Assembly (NCBI RefSeq): GCF_020320395.1 | Contig: NZ_JAEDAH010000041.1 | Location: forward strand, 1-64,000 | From: Thalassolituus marinus | GTDB taxonomy: Bacteria > Pseudomonadota > Gammaproteobacteria > Pseudomonadales > Oceanobacteraceae | Length of the DNA: 64,000 bases | Direction: 5' to 3' | In this document: one piece after another, positions 1 to 8,158 of the stretch | How positions within the stretch are numbered: position 1 is the first letter of the stretch | Layout of the letters: each line of letters opens with the position of its first letter | Made by a program: the position numbers and the translations under genes | The notes under the pieces: generated by a model | Told to the model about the DNA's origin: nothing | Seen by the model: the letters and a program-made list of their open reading frames with translations, nothing else | Database searches by the model: none

Positions 1-133
1 TATGCTAATCTAAATCTTGCTCAAGAATAAAACTGTTAACATTCACGTAAATGAATTATCGACGAGTTCTTACTTGAAAATTTGCGCCTTCGCACATCTC
101 AGTAAGCACCCACACGTAATTGTCTAAATACTT
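1..133 (-). promoter_or_regulatory. Transcribed leader of an rRNA operon; 16S gene lies beyond the left edge
   Basis: Read on the minus strand, this AT-rich stretch follows three tandem promoters and a boxA, and contains a boxC-like GTGTGGGTGC at 101-115. That order (promoters, boxA, boxC, leader) is the normal 5' leader of a bacterial rRNA operon. The 16S gene itself is not in the window. The neighbouring tyrS fits a Pseudomonas-like tyrS-rRNA order. The identity of the downstream gene is inferred. Confidence 0.85.
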
Positions 134-145
134 TGTTAAAGAACA
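134..145 (-). promoter_or_regulatory. rRNA leader boxA antitermination signal
   Basis: On the minus strand the site reads TGTTCTTTAACA, one base from the classical rRNA boxA TGCTCTTTAACA. In rRNA operons boxA RNA loads NusB/NusE and makes RNA polymerase resist Rho. It sits downstream of the third promoter and upstream of the boxC-like element, as expected. Confidence 0.88.
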
Positions 146-175
146 TCGCTTCGTTTCTCTCGAAGCGGGCTGCGC

Positions 176-203
176 ATTCTAAACATTTCGTTTTTCATGT
201 CAA
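176..203 (-). promoter_or_regulatory. rRNA promoter, third (most downstream)
   Basis: Minus-strand -35 TTGACA (198-203) and -10 TAGAAT (176-181) are separated by 16 bp. The -10 is followed by a GC-rich discriminator starting GCGC, the hallmark of stringently controlled (ppGpp/DksA) rRNA promoters. It shares the GGGTTGACAT block with the middle promoter. Confidence 0.85.
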
Positions 204-256
204 CCCTTTTCTTTCTGATCGCCCTGGCTGTTGCCGTGTCGTTCAGAGCGGGGCGC

Positions 257-284
257 ATTATATAGTCGTTAAACTCAATGTCAA
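257..284 (-). promoter_or_regulatory. rRNA promoter, second
   Basis: Minus-strand -35 TTGACA (279-284) and a perfect -10 TATAAT (257-262) with a 16 bp spacer, followed by a GCGC-type discriminator. The A-rich stretch just upstream (about 286-310) fits an UP element for the alpha subunit. Confidence 0.88.
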
Positions 285-339
285 CCCTTTGTTTTCCTTC
301 GTTTTTATCTCTTTCGAGACCTCAACCCAGGAGCGGCGC

Positions 340-367
340 ATTATAGAGAACTAAAACTTGCCGTCAA
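340..367 (-). promoter_or_regulatory. rRNA promoter, first; overlaps the 3' end of tyrS
   Basis: Minus-strand -35 TTGACG (362-367) and -10 TATAAT (340-345), 16 bp spacer, GCGC discriminator. The -35 lies inside the last tyrS codons and the tyrS stop (351-353) lies in the spacer, so any UP element would be within the coding sequence for the tyrS C-terminus (A-rich codons of its last dozen residues). Confidence 0.85.
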
Positions 368-1676
368 CACCTTTTCTTTCGATTTTCGCAATTTCAAACA
401 GGTGATACTTCTTCTTACCCAGTTTCACGATAAAGAAGCGGCCATACATCGCTTTCTCTGAAGCAAAGATAGACGCGCCTTCCATCAATGCAGACATGCC
501 ATAGGCTTCACCGTTAACGATAACGGCATCTCTACCCAATGCGTCTTTAATCTGCTTGCCCTGGCCGAGTCCTGCCTCAGACAAAAGCGCCGTCAGAGGT
601 TTCTCTGACAGTCCTTCAGTATCGAGATCACTGGCAGGTAAACCATCGAGCTTAATTTGTTCCAGCTCTGCCTCCGTCAGCTGATTAACATCGCCAGAGA
701 ACAGTGCTTCGGTAATCCGCTTAGCAGATAGCAGTGCCTCTTCACCGTGTACCAGGCGTGTCACTTCATCCGCAAGTATCGGCTGCGCAGTCTTACGCCC
801 CTGGATCTCAGCATCTGTTGCTTCAATACCTTCGATCTGTTCAATCGGCAGGAAGGTGAAGTAACGCAGGAATTTGTAGACGTCAGCATCAGCTGTATTC
901 ATCCAGAACTGATAGAAGGCATACGGTGATGTTTTGCGGGAATCCAGCCAGATAGTGCCGCTTTCGGTCTTGCCGAACTTAGTGCCGTCAGACTTGGTCA
1001 CCAGCGGCAGAGTCATGCCGAATACCTGTTTGCCGTACATACGACGCGCCAGATCGACACCACCTACAATATTGCCCCATTGATCTGAGCCACCTATCTG
1101 CAGAGTACATTCTTCACGCTGCGCCAGCTCGGCAAAGTCATAGGACTGCAGCAACATATAAGTAAACTCGGTAAACGAGATACCAGAGCCTTCGCGTTCA
1201 ATACGCTGCTTGACCGATTCTTTCTGAATCATGTTGTTTACAGAGAAGTGCTTGCCGACATCACGCAGGAAGTCGAGTACATTCATCTGCCCAACCCAAT
1301 CAAGGTTATTAACCACTTCGGCGGCGTTCTGGCCATCGAAGTCGATGAAACGACTGACCTGCGCTTTGAGCTTCTCAACCCAGCCTGCGACCACTTCCGG
1401 GCCATTCAGTTTTCGTTCTGCCGCTTTAAAGGAAGGATCACCGATCAGGCCGGTTGCACCACCGACCAGAGCAACTGGCTTATGACCCGCCATCTGGAAA
1501 CGCTTAAGCGCCAGCAGAGGTACCAGCGAACCAATGTGCAGACTGTCAGCGGTTGGATCGAAGCCGCAATAAAGAGTACGAGAGCCGGATTCAAGATGAT
1601 TGATCAGTTCGTCATCAGCGGTTGCCTGGTTGAGCAGACCGCGGTCTTTGAGATCGGCAATTAATGCAGCTGTCAT
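351..1676 (-). CDS. tyrS: Tyrosyl-tRNA synthetase
   Basis: Class I aminoacyl-tRNA synthetase that charges tRNA-Tyr in the cytoplasm. The 441-residue protein resembles the E. coli-type TyrRS throughout. The HIGH-type signature reads HIGS (residues 47-50) and the KMSKS-type signature reads KFGKT (233-237), the usual form in this subgroup. The last third carries an S4-like tRNA-binding domain (around 365-410, QIKDALGRDAVIVNGE). The ATG at 1676 directly precedes MTAALIADL, a normal start for the family. It is divergent from the M23 peptidase gene, and its stop codon lies between the -35 and -10 of the first rRNA promoter. The final H of HIGH is replaced by S, confirmed from the codons. Confidence 0.96.
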   Translation of the reverse strand: MTAALIADLKDRGLLNQATADDELINHLESGSRTLYCGFDPTADSLHIGSLVPLLALKRFQMAGHKPVALVGGATGLIGDPSFKAAERKLNGPEVVAGWVEKLKAQVSRFIDFDGQNAAEVVNNLDWVGQMNVLDFLRDVGKHFSVNNMIQKESVKQRIEREGSGISFTEFTYMLLQSYDFAELAQREECTLQIGGSDQWGNIVGGVDLARRMYGKQVFGMTLPLVTKSDGTKFGKTESGTIWLDSRKTSPYAFYQFWMNTADADVYKFLRYFTFLPIEQIEGIEATDAEIQGRKTAQPILADEVTRLVHGEEALLSAKRITEALFSGDVNQLTEAELEQIKLDGLPASDLDTEGLSEKPLTALLSEAGLGQGKQIKDALGRDAVIVNGEAYGMSALMEGASIFASEKAMYGRFFIVKLGKKKYHLFEIAKIERKGVDGKF

Positions 1677-1771
1677 GGGAGCTCTCGTAAAAATCGGTTG
1701 TCAGAAGGGTGCTGAACATTACCTGATCAAGGTGCAAAATCAAGCTCACCGGGTAAAATGCCAGTGAATTG

Positions 1772-1785
1772 TTTACACTTGTAAA
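1772..1785. promoter_or_regulatory. Perfect palindrome between tyrS and the M23 peptidase gene
   Basis: TTTACA and TGTAAA flank a CT centre, giving a perfect 6+6 inverted repeat in the divergent intergenic region, about 46 bp before the preferred ATG of the peptidase gene. It could be a repressor site or contribute a -35-like element. A related TTGTCTACACTT lies at 12182-12193 before the chemoreceptor gene. The binding protein is unknown. Confidence 0.4.
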
Positions 1786-1831
1786 GCGTAGCTACATCGA
1801 CTCTTTCAATAATAAGGAAACGTCAGACACC

Positions 1832-3118
1832 ATGGCTTTGTCGGGACGCCTGCAGTATTTCCCCCTCACGCACCTGGCCGCAACTGCAGCGGCATTTGTA
1901 GTCATACTGGCCGTTGTACTCTGGCCATCCGCTGCAAACAAACCGGTAGAGGAAACCCGCTTCACTATTGAGGTGGCCGAATCCATTCCGGTTGAACCAG
2001 AAGTACCCGCTCTTAACTGGGAGTCGGATAAGATTAAATCCGGCGATAGTTTGTCTACGCTGTTCAGTCGTAACAATCTTAGTGCAGCCGATGTAATTGA
2101 ATTAGCCGCAATGGCCCCGCGAGAGGCGTTGAAGCTTCGTCCCGGACAAACCCTGAACTGGGTTCGCTCCAACGACAATCACATTCAGCTGCTGGAAATT
2201 GAAATCTCTCCACTGGCGAAGCACTCGTTTGCCCGCGACGATCAGGGCGCACTAAGCTATGAACTCGCAGAGCGCCACGCAGATTATCGTCCGCGCTTTG
2301 CCACTGCGACAATTCAGAATTCGCTGTTTCTTGATGGCTCCGAAGCCAGTATTCCGGATCAGATTCTGTATCAGCTGGCTGCTATTTTTGGCTGGGATAT
2401 CGACTTTGCACTGGATATCCGTAAGGGCGACACCTTCAGTCTGATCTACGACGAGATCTATCTGGATGGTGAGAAGATCGGCAATGGCGACATCCTGATT
2501 GCCCGTTTCAACAATCAGGGCCGAGAACTGACAGCCATCCGTTACGAAGACAAGAACGGCAACGCCAACTACTACAATGCGGAAGGCGCAAGCATGCGCA
2601 AAGAGTTCCTGCGCAACCCGATCGATTTCGCCCGCATCAGTTCGCGCTTCAACCTGAATCGCCGCCATCCGGTCCTGAACACCCTGCGAGCCCACAAAGG
2701 CACAGACTATGCTGCGCCGACAGGAACGCCAATCAAAGCAGCTGGCGATGGCAAGGTCGTGTTCGCTGGACGCAAAGGCGGCTTCGGCAACTGCGTTATT
2801 ATCCAGCACGGTTCGCGCTATCAGACACTGTACGCTCATCTGAGCAAATTCAATCGCGCTGCGCGTTCTGGCCGCAATGTTAAGCAGGGCCAGGTAATTG
2901 GCTATGTTGGCAGCACGGGTCTCGCAACCGGCCCGCACCTGCACTATGAATTCCGTGTGGATGGCGTACACCGTGATTCTTTGCGCGTAAAACTGCCCAA
3001 AGCCAAAGCCATTGCACAGGAAGAAAAGTCGGCATTCAGTCAGAAATCAGAGAGCATGGTGAACTGGCTTAACAGTTATACCGATGGCGAAGATAACCAG
3101 ATCGGAGCCTTTCAGTGA
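1832..3118 (+). CDS. Peptidoglycan DD-metalloendopeptidase, M23 family (MepM-like)
   Basis: Zinc endopeptidase predicted to cut peptide cross-links in the cell wall. From the ATG at 1832 (preceded by AAGGAAA at 1814-1820) the protein has 428 residues: an N-terminal membrane anchor (about 12-33), a LysM/OapA-like region (DKIKSGDSLSTLF), a middle domain, and a C-terminal LytM/M23 domain with the zinc ligands of HKGTD (H288, D292) and HLHYE (H369, H371). A TTG at 1769 is in frame but lacks a ribosome site. Its stop overlaps the anmK start by 4 bp, so a wall-cutting enzyme and a wall-recycling kinase are translationally coupled, as in Pseudomonas relatives. Confidence 0.92.
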   Translation: MALSGRLQYFPLTHLAATAAAFVVILAVVLWPSAANKPVEETRFTIEVAESIPVEPEVPALNWESDKIKSGDSLSTLFSRNNLSAADVIELAAMAPREALKLRPGQTLNWVRSNDNHIQLLEIEISPLAKHSFARDDQGALSYELAERHADYRPRFATATIQNSLFLDGSEASIPDQILYQLAAIFGWDIDFALDIRKGDTFSLIYDEIYLDGEKIGNGDILIARFNNQGRELTAIRYEDKNGNANYYNAEGASMRKEFLRNPIDFARISSRFNLNRRHPVLNTLRAHKGTDYAAPTGTPIKAAGDGKVVFAGRKGGFGNCVIIQHGSRYQTLYAHLSKFNRAARSGRNVKQGQVIGYVGSTGLATGPHLHYEFRVDGVHRDSLRVKLPKAKAIAQEEKSAFSQKSESMVNWLNSYTDGEDNQIGAFQ

Positions 3119-4197
3119 GCCTGTTTATCGGCCTGATGTCCGGCACCAGCGCCGATGGCATGGATGCAGCCTTGGTCGACTTCAGTGACGGCGTACGCCT
3201 GATTGATGCCATCAACCTGCCTTACAGTGATGTATTCCGCCAGCAATTACGTGACCTTGCTATCGTCACTTCAGCCCGGGTAAGAGATCTGGCCCTGCTG
3301 GACCGGCATATTGCCGAGCAATCGGTTGCCGCCATCAATGAATTGCTGCAGCGTAATGCCCTGAGCTGTGAAGATGTAACGGCGGTGGGGTCCCATGGCC
3401 ATACGCTACGGCACAAAAGCCAGCCAGATGGCTTCAGCTGGCAGGTTGGCGATCCGTCCTGGATTGCTGAGCACACAGGCATTACCTGCATTGCAGACTT
3501 TCGCCGCAGAGATATAGCAGCCGGCGGACAGGGCGCTCCTCTGGTGCCAGCCTTCCACCAGCACTGTCTGACCAGCGATGGCCAGCGCATGGTGCTGAAT
3601 ATTGGTGGTATCGCTAACCTAACTGTTCTTCCATTCGGTAGTCAGCCTCTTATTGGTTTCGATACCGGTCCGGGCAATGCACTGATGGATGAATGGTGTC
3701 AGCAGGAACTCGGCTGTCCCTGCGACATGGGTGGCCAGCTGGCAGCTCACGGCGAGGTAGTGGAAGACCTTTTGCCTGAGTGGCTGGCGCATCCGTTTTT
3801 CGATATTGCACCACCGCGCAGCACCGGGCGGGAATTATTCAATCTGCAGTTGCTTGGTGATCTTAGCCAACACAGTCCGGAAGATGTGCTGGCCACACTG
3901 GCTGAGTTCAGTGCTCGCAGCATCAGTCAGGCAATTACGTCATACGGTTATCTGACCGGAGAGCTGCTGATCTGTGGTGGTGGTCTGCACAATGCTCATT
4001 TACTGAAACGTCTGCAGGCATTGCTGCCGGCGCTGGATATCAAGAGCAGCGCACGTGCAGGCATTGATCCTGACTGGCTGGAGGCCATGGCTTTTGCCTG
4101 GTTGGCATGGCGTACCTCACAGCACCTGAGTGGAAACGCACCAGCCGTTACCGGTGCGCAGGGTGAGCGCATACTTGGCGGTATCTACCCCGCCTGA
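3115..4197 (+). CDS. anmK: Anhydro-N-acetylmuramic acid kinase
   Basis: Phosphorylates and opens 1,6-anhydro-MurNAc during peptidoglycan recycling, giving MurNAc-6-phosphate. The 360-residue protein begins with the family's ATP-binding signature GLMSGTSADGMDA and has the downstream motifs NIGGIANLT, GFDTGPGNALMD and CGGGLHN. The start is GTG at 3115, overlapping the TGA of the M23 gene (GTGA), with GGAG at 3104-3107 as ribosome site. It ends only 7 bp from the convergent FecR gene. Confidence 0.95.
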   Translation: MSLFIGLMSGTSADGMDAALVDFSDGVRLIDAINLPYSDVFRQQLRDLAIVTSARVRDLALLDRHIAEQSVAAINELLQRNALSCEDVTAVGSHGHTLRHKSQPDGFSWQVGDPSWIAEHTGITCIADFRRRDIAAGGQGAPLVPAFHQHCLTSDGQRMVLNIGGIANLTVLPFGSQPLIGFDTGPGNALMDEWCQQELGCPCDMGGQLAAHGEVVEDLLPEWLAHPFFDIAPPRSTGRELFNLQLLGDLSQHSPEDVLATLAEFSARSISQAITSYGYLTGELLICGGGLHNAHLLKRLQALLPALDIKSSARAGIDPDWLEAMAFAWLAWRTSQHLSGNAPAVTGAQGERILGGIYPA

Positions 4198-4204
4198 GTA
4201 TGGG

Positions 4205-4822
4205 TTATTGCGGTAAAGAGATGCTGCGTACAGCGCGCGCCAGCTTTTCATCACTCCAGGCTTTCGGCTGTTGTGGTGCTTCACCCGCAACAACCGATAC
4301 CCCAAGACCAGGTTGTTCAATCACGACCTCACCCTGATCGTTACTGATGACCAGCGCATGCTCGCCTTCGAGCAGGATGACATCGAGAACATCGGCCTGC
4401 AGATAGCCACCCCAGAAGTCTGTTCCGCGGATACCGATTGTCCCTGCTGGCGTTGCCACCTGCAAATCAGGCTGAGGTTGCTGCGTGATCAGCCCGGTGA
4501 CAAAACGGAATACGCCCTCGACCAGCTCCATGCGGGCATGATTATTCTCACTTCCCTGCTGATACTGCCAGTCGCTGAAGACCACCTGAGAATCAGCGCC
4601 CAGCGTAATGACACTGCCTTCATTCATACGCAGTACCAGACGAGCATCCATTCCCGTGGTCACCCGATCTCCGGCGACAACGGAATCACCGCGGCGCAGG
4701 CTGATTACCTCTCCCGCGCGTTGCCATTGTGCGTCGCCGACAAGCGTCACCACGACTCCCACTGATGTTGCATGGGATACAGAAACAAAAAACAGACTCA
4801 GACAAAACAGTAAGGCTTTCAT
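4205..4822 (-). CDS. Secreted FecR-domain protein
   Basis: A 205-residue protein from the ATG at 4822, preceded by a strong GGAGG. It starts with a clear signal peptide (MKALLFCLSLFFVSVSHA), so it is exported. The rest matches the FecR domain: a beta-rich unit with the pattern RRGDSVVAGDRVTTG and the signature TPAGTIGIRGTDFWGG. Typical FecR proteins are inner-membrane anti-sigma regulators; this one has no N-terminal cytoplasmic part and no adjacent sigma factor or TonB receptor, so a periplasmic scaffold or sensor role is more likely. It is the last gene of the minus-strand run that begins with argC. Confidence 0.8.
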   Translation of the reverse strand: MKALLFCLSLFFVSVSHATSVGVVVTLVGDAQWQRAGEVISLRRGDSVVAGDRVTTGMDARLVLRMNEGSVITLGADSQVVFSDWQYQQGSENNHARMELVEGVFRFVTGLITQQPQPDLQVATPAGTIGIRGTDFWGGYLQADVLDVILLEGEHALVISNDQGEVVIEQPGLGVSVVAGEAPQQPKAWSDEKLARAVRSISLPQ

Positions 4823-4878
4823 ACGTGCCTCCGTTGGCTGGATACAAAAATGGCCACCCGAAGATGACCATTCAACAA

Positions 4879-5370
4879 TCAGAAACTGGCAAAGCCCTGC
4901 AGCTGCATGCCCTGTATTTCGGCATTGCCGTCGGCAACCGGCTGCAGAAACGAAGGCAGATCGGCGGTTGTCAGACCCGAGCGTCCGAGCCACTGTTCGC
5001 AGACTTTAAGATCCACCACATTAAAGGCGTCGAGTCGGGCAGCGAGATCCACCAGCGCTTTGTTATCGCGGTACTGGTCTCTGGCGAACAGGGCAATTTC
5101 ATCACCATACAGAACCAGCACTACCGGATCAGCATTCTGATAACTGGCATTGGCGGCCAGCGCATCTGCGCGCAGCAATACGGTGCGTAATTCTTCTTCT
5201 GTGTGCAGTAAAAGAACGGCCTGAGAGCGGCCGCTGCTTACCAGCCCGACAACCTCCGACACAACCTCTGCCTCTGGCTGAAGCGCGCCAGTGTCCTGCT
5301 CTATAGGTTGCAACTCAGCCATCACTGCGGCGGAGAACAGAGCTGCCCCAAGCAAAAACGCCTTACCCAT
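4879..5370 (-). CDS. Exported DsrE-like family protein
   Basis: 163 residues from the ATG at 5370 (GGAGG upstream), with a signal peptide ending near AAVMA. The mature part resembles the small DsrE/DsrF-like alpha/beta fold: VLLLHTEEEL, a hydrophobic strand VVLVLYGDEIALF, a single conserved cysteine in KVCEQWL and a closing FLQPVADGNAEI segment. DsrE-type proteins handle sulfur on a cysteine in the cytoplasm; an exported version has no assigned reaction here. It lies between erpA (14 bp upstream) and the FecR gene (56 bp downstream). A longer reading from 5415 would overlap erpA and is less likely. Confidence 0.7.
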   Translation of the reverse strand: MGKAFLLGAALFSAAVMAELQPIEQDTGALQPEAEVVSEVVGLVSSGRSQAVLLLHTEEELRTVLLRADALAANASYQNADPVVLVLYGDEIALFARDQYRDNKALVDLAARLDAFNVVDLKVCEQWLGRSGLTTADLPSFLQPVADGNAEIQGMQLQGFASF

Positions 5371-5384
5371 GACAGCCTCCGACA

Positions 5385-5732
5385 TCAGATAGAAAAAGAG
5401 GATCCACAACCACAAGTCGAACTGGCCGATGGGTTGTTTACCACAAAGCGGGAGCCTTCCAGACCCTCCTGATAATCCAGTACGGAGCCTGTCAGGTAGG
5501 AGTAGCTAAGGGAATCGACCAGCACGCGAACACCGTCATACTCAATCAGAGTATCGTCTTCCGCACGCTCGTCGTCGAAAGTGAAACCATACTGAAAGCC
5601 CGAACAGCCGCCACCGGTCACAAAGACCCGCAGGCAGAGTTCGTCGTCGGCTTCTTCGAGCAGAAGCTCGCGCACCTTGGCTTCCGCACTGGCGCTGAGT
5701 TCAATAGGGTTTGCTTGCTGAACGGCGTTCAT
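5385..5732 (-). CDS. erpA: Iron-sulfur cluster insertion protein ErpA
   Basis: A-type Fe-S carrier that delivers [4Fe-4S] clusters to apoproteins such as IspG/IspH. At 115 residues it has the normal family length and all three cluster-ligating cysteines: C43 in [11 protein letters not shown], and C107 and C109 in STCGCGSSF. It stands between a bactofilin gene (52 bp upstream) and the DsrE-like gene, in the same minus-strand run as argC. A Fe-S gene next to hemJ/hemL and argC is a Pseudomonas-like arrangement. Confidence 0.95.
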   Translation of the reverse strand: MNAVQQANPIELSASAEAKVRELLLEEADDELCLRVFVTGGGCSGFQYGFTFDDERAEDDTLIEYDGVRVLVDSLSYSYLTGSVLDYQEGLEGSRFVVNNPSASSTCGCGSSFSI

Positions 5733-5784
5733 ACACTTTCCGGGATATGTCAGATACGGGCTATTATCCGTTTATCCGACTAAT

Positions 5785-6213
5785 TCAGTCAACTTTGCTC
5801 TCTGTTGTGGATGCGTCCACCACCGGCTCACTGACTTTTTTACGCATATCGGCTTTGCTCTGATGATGCAGTTTACCGTTCACCTCGGCGCCCAATACCA
5901 TTTCCATAGCCTGATAATGAACATCGCCACTCACCTGAGCCTTCTTGGCCAGCTCGATGTATTCACTCGCATGAACATCACCGATCACTTTACCGTTGAT
6001 GATGATATTCGGTGCAGAGATCTGTCCTTCAACACGACCCTTATCGCTGACGCGGACGACTGCACCACTGCCAGCTTCTGCCACCAGATTGCCTTTGATA
6101 ACGCCATCAATGTGGAGACCACCGGTGAACTTAACATCACCTACGATTTCAGTTTTGGAAGAAATCAGGGTGTCGTAATGGGTGTTGGCACCCTTATCTT
6201 TACTGCTGAACAT
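5785..6213 (-). CDS. Bactofilin (polymer-forming cytoskeletal protein)
   Basis: 142-residue bactofilin (DUF583). Bactofilins form nucleotide-free beta-helical filaments attached to the inner membrane and help place wall-modifying enzymes or appendages. The centre shows the repeating short beta-strand pattern (KFTGGLHIDGVIKGNLVAE, SAPNIIINGKVIGDVHAS) with polar tails at both ends. Its start codon overlaps the DUF6776 stop by 1 bp, so the two are coupled. DUF6776 has one membrane helix and a coiled coil, so the pair may form a membrane-attached scaffold (inference). Confidence 0.9.
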   Translation of the reverse strand: MFSSKDKGANTHYDTLISSKTEIVGDVKFTGGLHIDGVIKGNLVAEAGSGAVVRVSDKGRVEGQISAPNIIINGKVIGDVHASEYIELAKKAQVSGDVHYQAMEMVLGAEVNGKLHHQSKADMRKKVSEPVVDASTTESKVD

Positions 6214-6959
6214 TAAGATGCTTCTCCTGCTTGTGGCCAGTCAATGGTCTGCTCTACTCGCTGAGCCTTGCTGCCGGTTGACTGTAATACAACCTGAACC
6301 TGCTCAGGCGTAAAGTTATCAGGTAACTGGATTTCTCCCGAAACCTCCTGGAAATAGCGGAATCGGAACTTCACCCCTAAATCGGTGACGCTCGAATCCA
6401 TATCACGCAATGGCAGGATGACTTTCTCGGTGGTCTGCAGACCAACGAAGTTCACTGCTGCCAGCCCCGAAATGTACGAACTGTTGTCCGCCACCTGAGT
6501 CAGCATGATGGAATAACGATAACGGCCTTTGGTCTCCAGCGGCTGAAGATCAATTTTGCTGATACGCAGCCCTTTATCATCTGCACTCGGAGCCATGATG
6601 CCTTTATAGAAGGCGACTTCTTCTTCCAGCGTAGAAATCTGGGCTTTCAGTTCCTTAACGGTCTGTCGGATACCTTCGGTGGCCTTACGATCTACTTCGC
6701 CACCCTTTTCCAGCACCCCTACCCGTTGTGTCAGCGTTGTGATGGTGCGTTCAGCATCCTGCAGCGAACCCTGCAGGGAATCCCGTTCGGCGGTTAAATC
6801 ACTGATGCTCGACATGCTGTCGTAGACACCACCAAAATAGCCACCCACACCAATCGCAGCGATAAACAACAGTAAATACAGATTCCGGCGAAAACGTTCC
6901 CACGGACGATACTGGCGAATGACCAGTCGTTCTTGTTGGCTACCTTTTACTACCGCCAT
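6213..6959 (-). CDS. DUF6776 family inner-membrane coiled-coil protein
   Basis: 248 residues with a short basic N-terminus, one membrane helix (about 27-45, LYLLLFIAAIGVGGYFGGVY), a coiled coil (about 52-125, ISDLTAERDSLQGSLQDAER onward) and a beta-rich C-terminal domain presumably in the periplasm. The family is common beside bactofilin and erpA in Pseudomonas-like genomes and has no established function. It overlaps the bactofilin gene by 1 bp and follows argC by 36 bp. Confidence 0.8.
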   Translation of the reverse strand: MAVVKGSQQERLVIRQYRPWERFRRNLYLLLFIAAIGVGGYFGGVYDSMSSISDLTAERDSLQGSLQDAERTITTLTQRVGVLEKGGEVDRKATEGIRQTVKELKAQISTLEEEVAFYKGIMAPSADDKGLRISKIDLQPLETKGRYRYSIMLTQVADNSSYISGLAAVNFVGLQTTEKVILPLRDMDSSVTDLGVKFRFRYFQEVSGEIQLPDNFTPEQVQVVLQSTGSKAQRVEQTIDWPQAGEAS

Positions 6960-6995
6960 GCCTGTAGTCCCTTTGTCTATTCTGTGGATTTTTCC

Positions 6996-8030
6996 TCAGG
7001 GCAGCAGTGCAACCTGCTTCAACCCGGCGTTCTCATCCAGACCGAACATAATGTTCATATTCTGAATTGCCTGACCGGATGCCCCCTTAACCAGGTTATC
7101 AATCACCGACAGGACGATGATCTGACCTGTGTGCTCATGATAATGCACAGCAATACGACAGACGTTGCTGCCTTTCACACTGCGCGTCGCCGGATGACTT
7201 CCCGCCGGCATCACATCAACGAATGGTTCGTTGGCATAACGCTGTTCAAACAGCGTCTGCAGCTGTGCCTGAGTCAGGCCCGGCGCCTGAGCATAGAGTG
7301 TAGAATGAATTCCGCGGATCATCGGTGTGAGATGCGGAACAAACGTCAGATTGACCGCCTTACCCGCCGCCAGTTCCATACCCTGACGAATTTCCGGCAA
7401 GTGACGGTGACCTTTCACCGCGTACGCCATCATGGATTCACTGGCTTCGCACAGCAATGAACCAACCGCCGCACCACGACCAGCACCTGAGACACCGGAC
7501 TTACAGTCGGCAATCAGCATCTGCTCTGGCAGCAGGTTGTTTTCCAGCAGCGGCAGGAAACCCAACTGTACCGACGTTGGATAACATCCCGGCACAGCAA
7601 TCAGACGAGCATCTTTGATCTGTTCACGGTTCACTTCCGGCAGACCATAAACCGCCTGTGGCAGGATGTCCGGCGCACCGTGTGGCTGGCCATACCACTG
7701 CTCCCAGGTCGGAACGTCTTTGATACGGAAGTCTGCGGACAAATCGATAACACGAGTGCCGGTATTCAGAATCTCTTCCGCCATCGCATGGGCAACACCA
7801 TGGGGCGTGGCGAAGAACACCACGTCACAGGCGCCCAGAGTATCCACATCCGGTACACTGAAGCGCAAATCAGTATGACCGCGCAGATTGGGGAACATAT
7901 CGGCAACCGCCACCCCATCTTCACTGCGCGAGGTAATCACTTTGAGTTCCACATCCGGGTGGTTAACCAGAATTCTGAGTAACTCGACACCGGTGTAACC
8001 GGTGCCACCAACGATACCTACTTTAATCAC
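6996..8030 (-). CDS. argC: N-acetyl-gamma-glutamyl-phosphate reductase
   Basis: NADPH-dependent third step of arginine synthesis, making N-acetylglutamate semialdehyde. Residues [18 protein letters not shown] form the Rossmann nucleotide site and the catalytic cysteine lies in [14 protein letters not shown] prefer the GTG at 8030 (344 residues): it has TGAGG 6 bases upstream and matches the usual MIKVGIVGG start; an upstream GTG at 8042 would place that ribosome site inside the gene. First gene of a minus-strand run through DUF6776, bactofilin, erpA, DsrE-like and FecR. It is divergent from the ClC gene. Confidence 0.95.
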   Translation of the reverse strand: MIKVGIVGGTGYTGVELLRILVNHPDVELKVITSRSEDGVAVADMFPNLRGHTDLRFSVPDVDTLGACDVVFFATPHGVAHAMAEEILNTGTRVIDLSADFRIKDVPTWEQWYGQPHGAPDILPQAVYGLPEVNREQIKDARLIAVPGCYPTSVQLGFLPLLENNLLPEQMLIADCKSGVSGAGRGAAVGSLLCEASESMMAYAVKGHRHLPEIRQGMELAAGKAVNLTFVPHLTPMIRGIHSTLYAQAPGLTQAQLQTLFEQRYANEPFVDVMPAGSHPATRSVKGSNVCRIAVHYHEHTGQIIVLSVIDNLVKGASGQAIQNMNIMFGLDENAGLKQVALLP

Positions 8031-8158
8031 ACTGAACCTCACGTTGCATAGCTGCCGATGCAGGCAGCGATAATCAGAAAGACAGGTATAATACTCACTC
8101 TTATGACGCTATAACACCAGCCGGCTATGCAAATGCCGGATAAGGAAGCCGCCTCAAC

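Noticed and set aside
133-354. Plus-strand open frame of 73 codons at the left edge
   Set aside because: It runs antisense through the three rRNA promoters and boxA and has no ribosome site or protein character.
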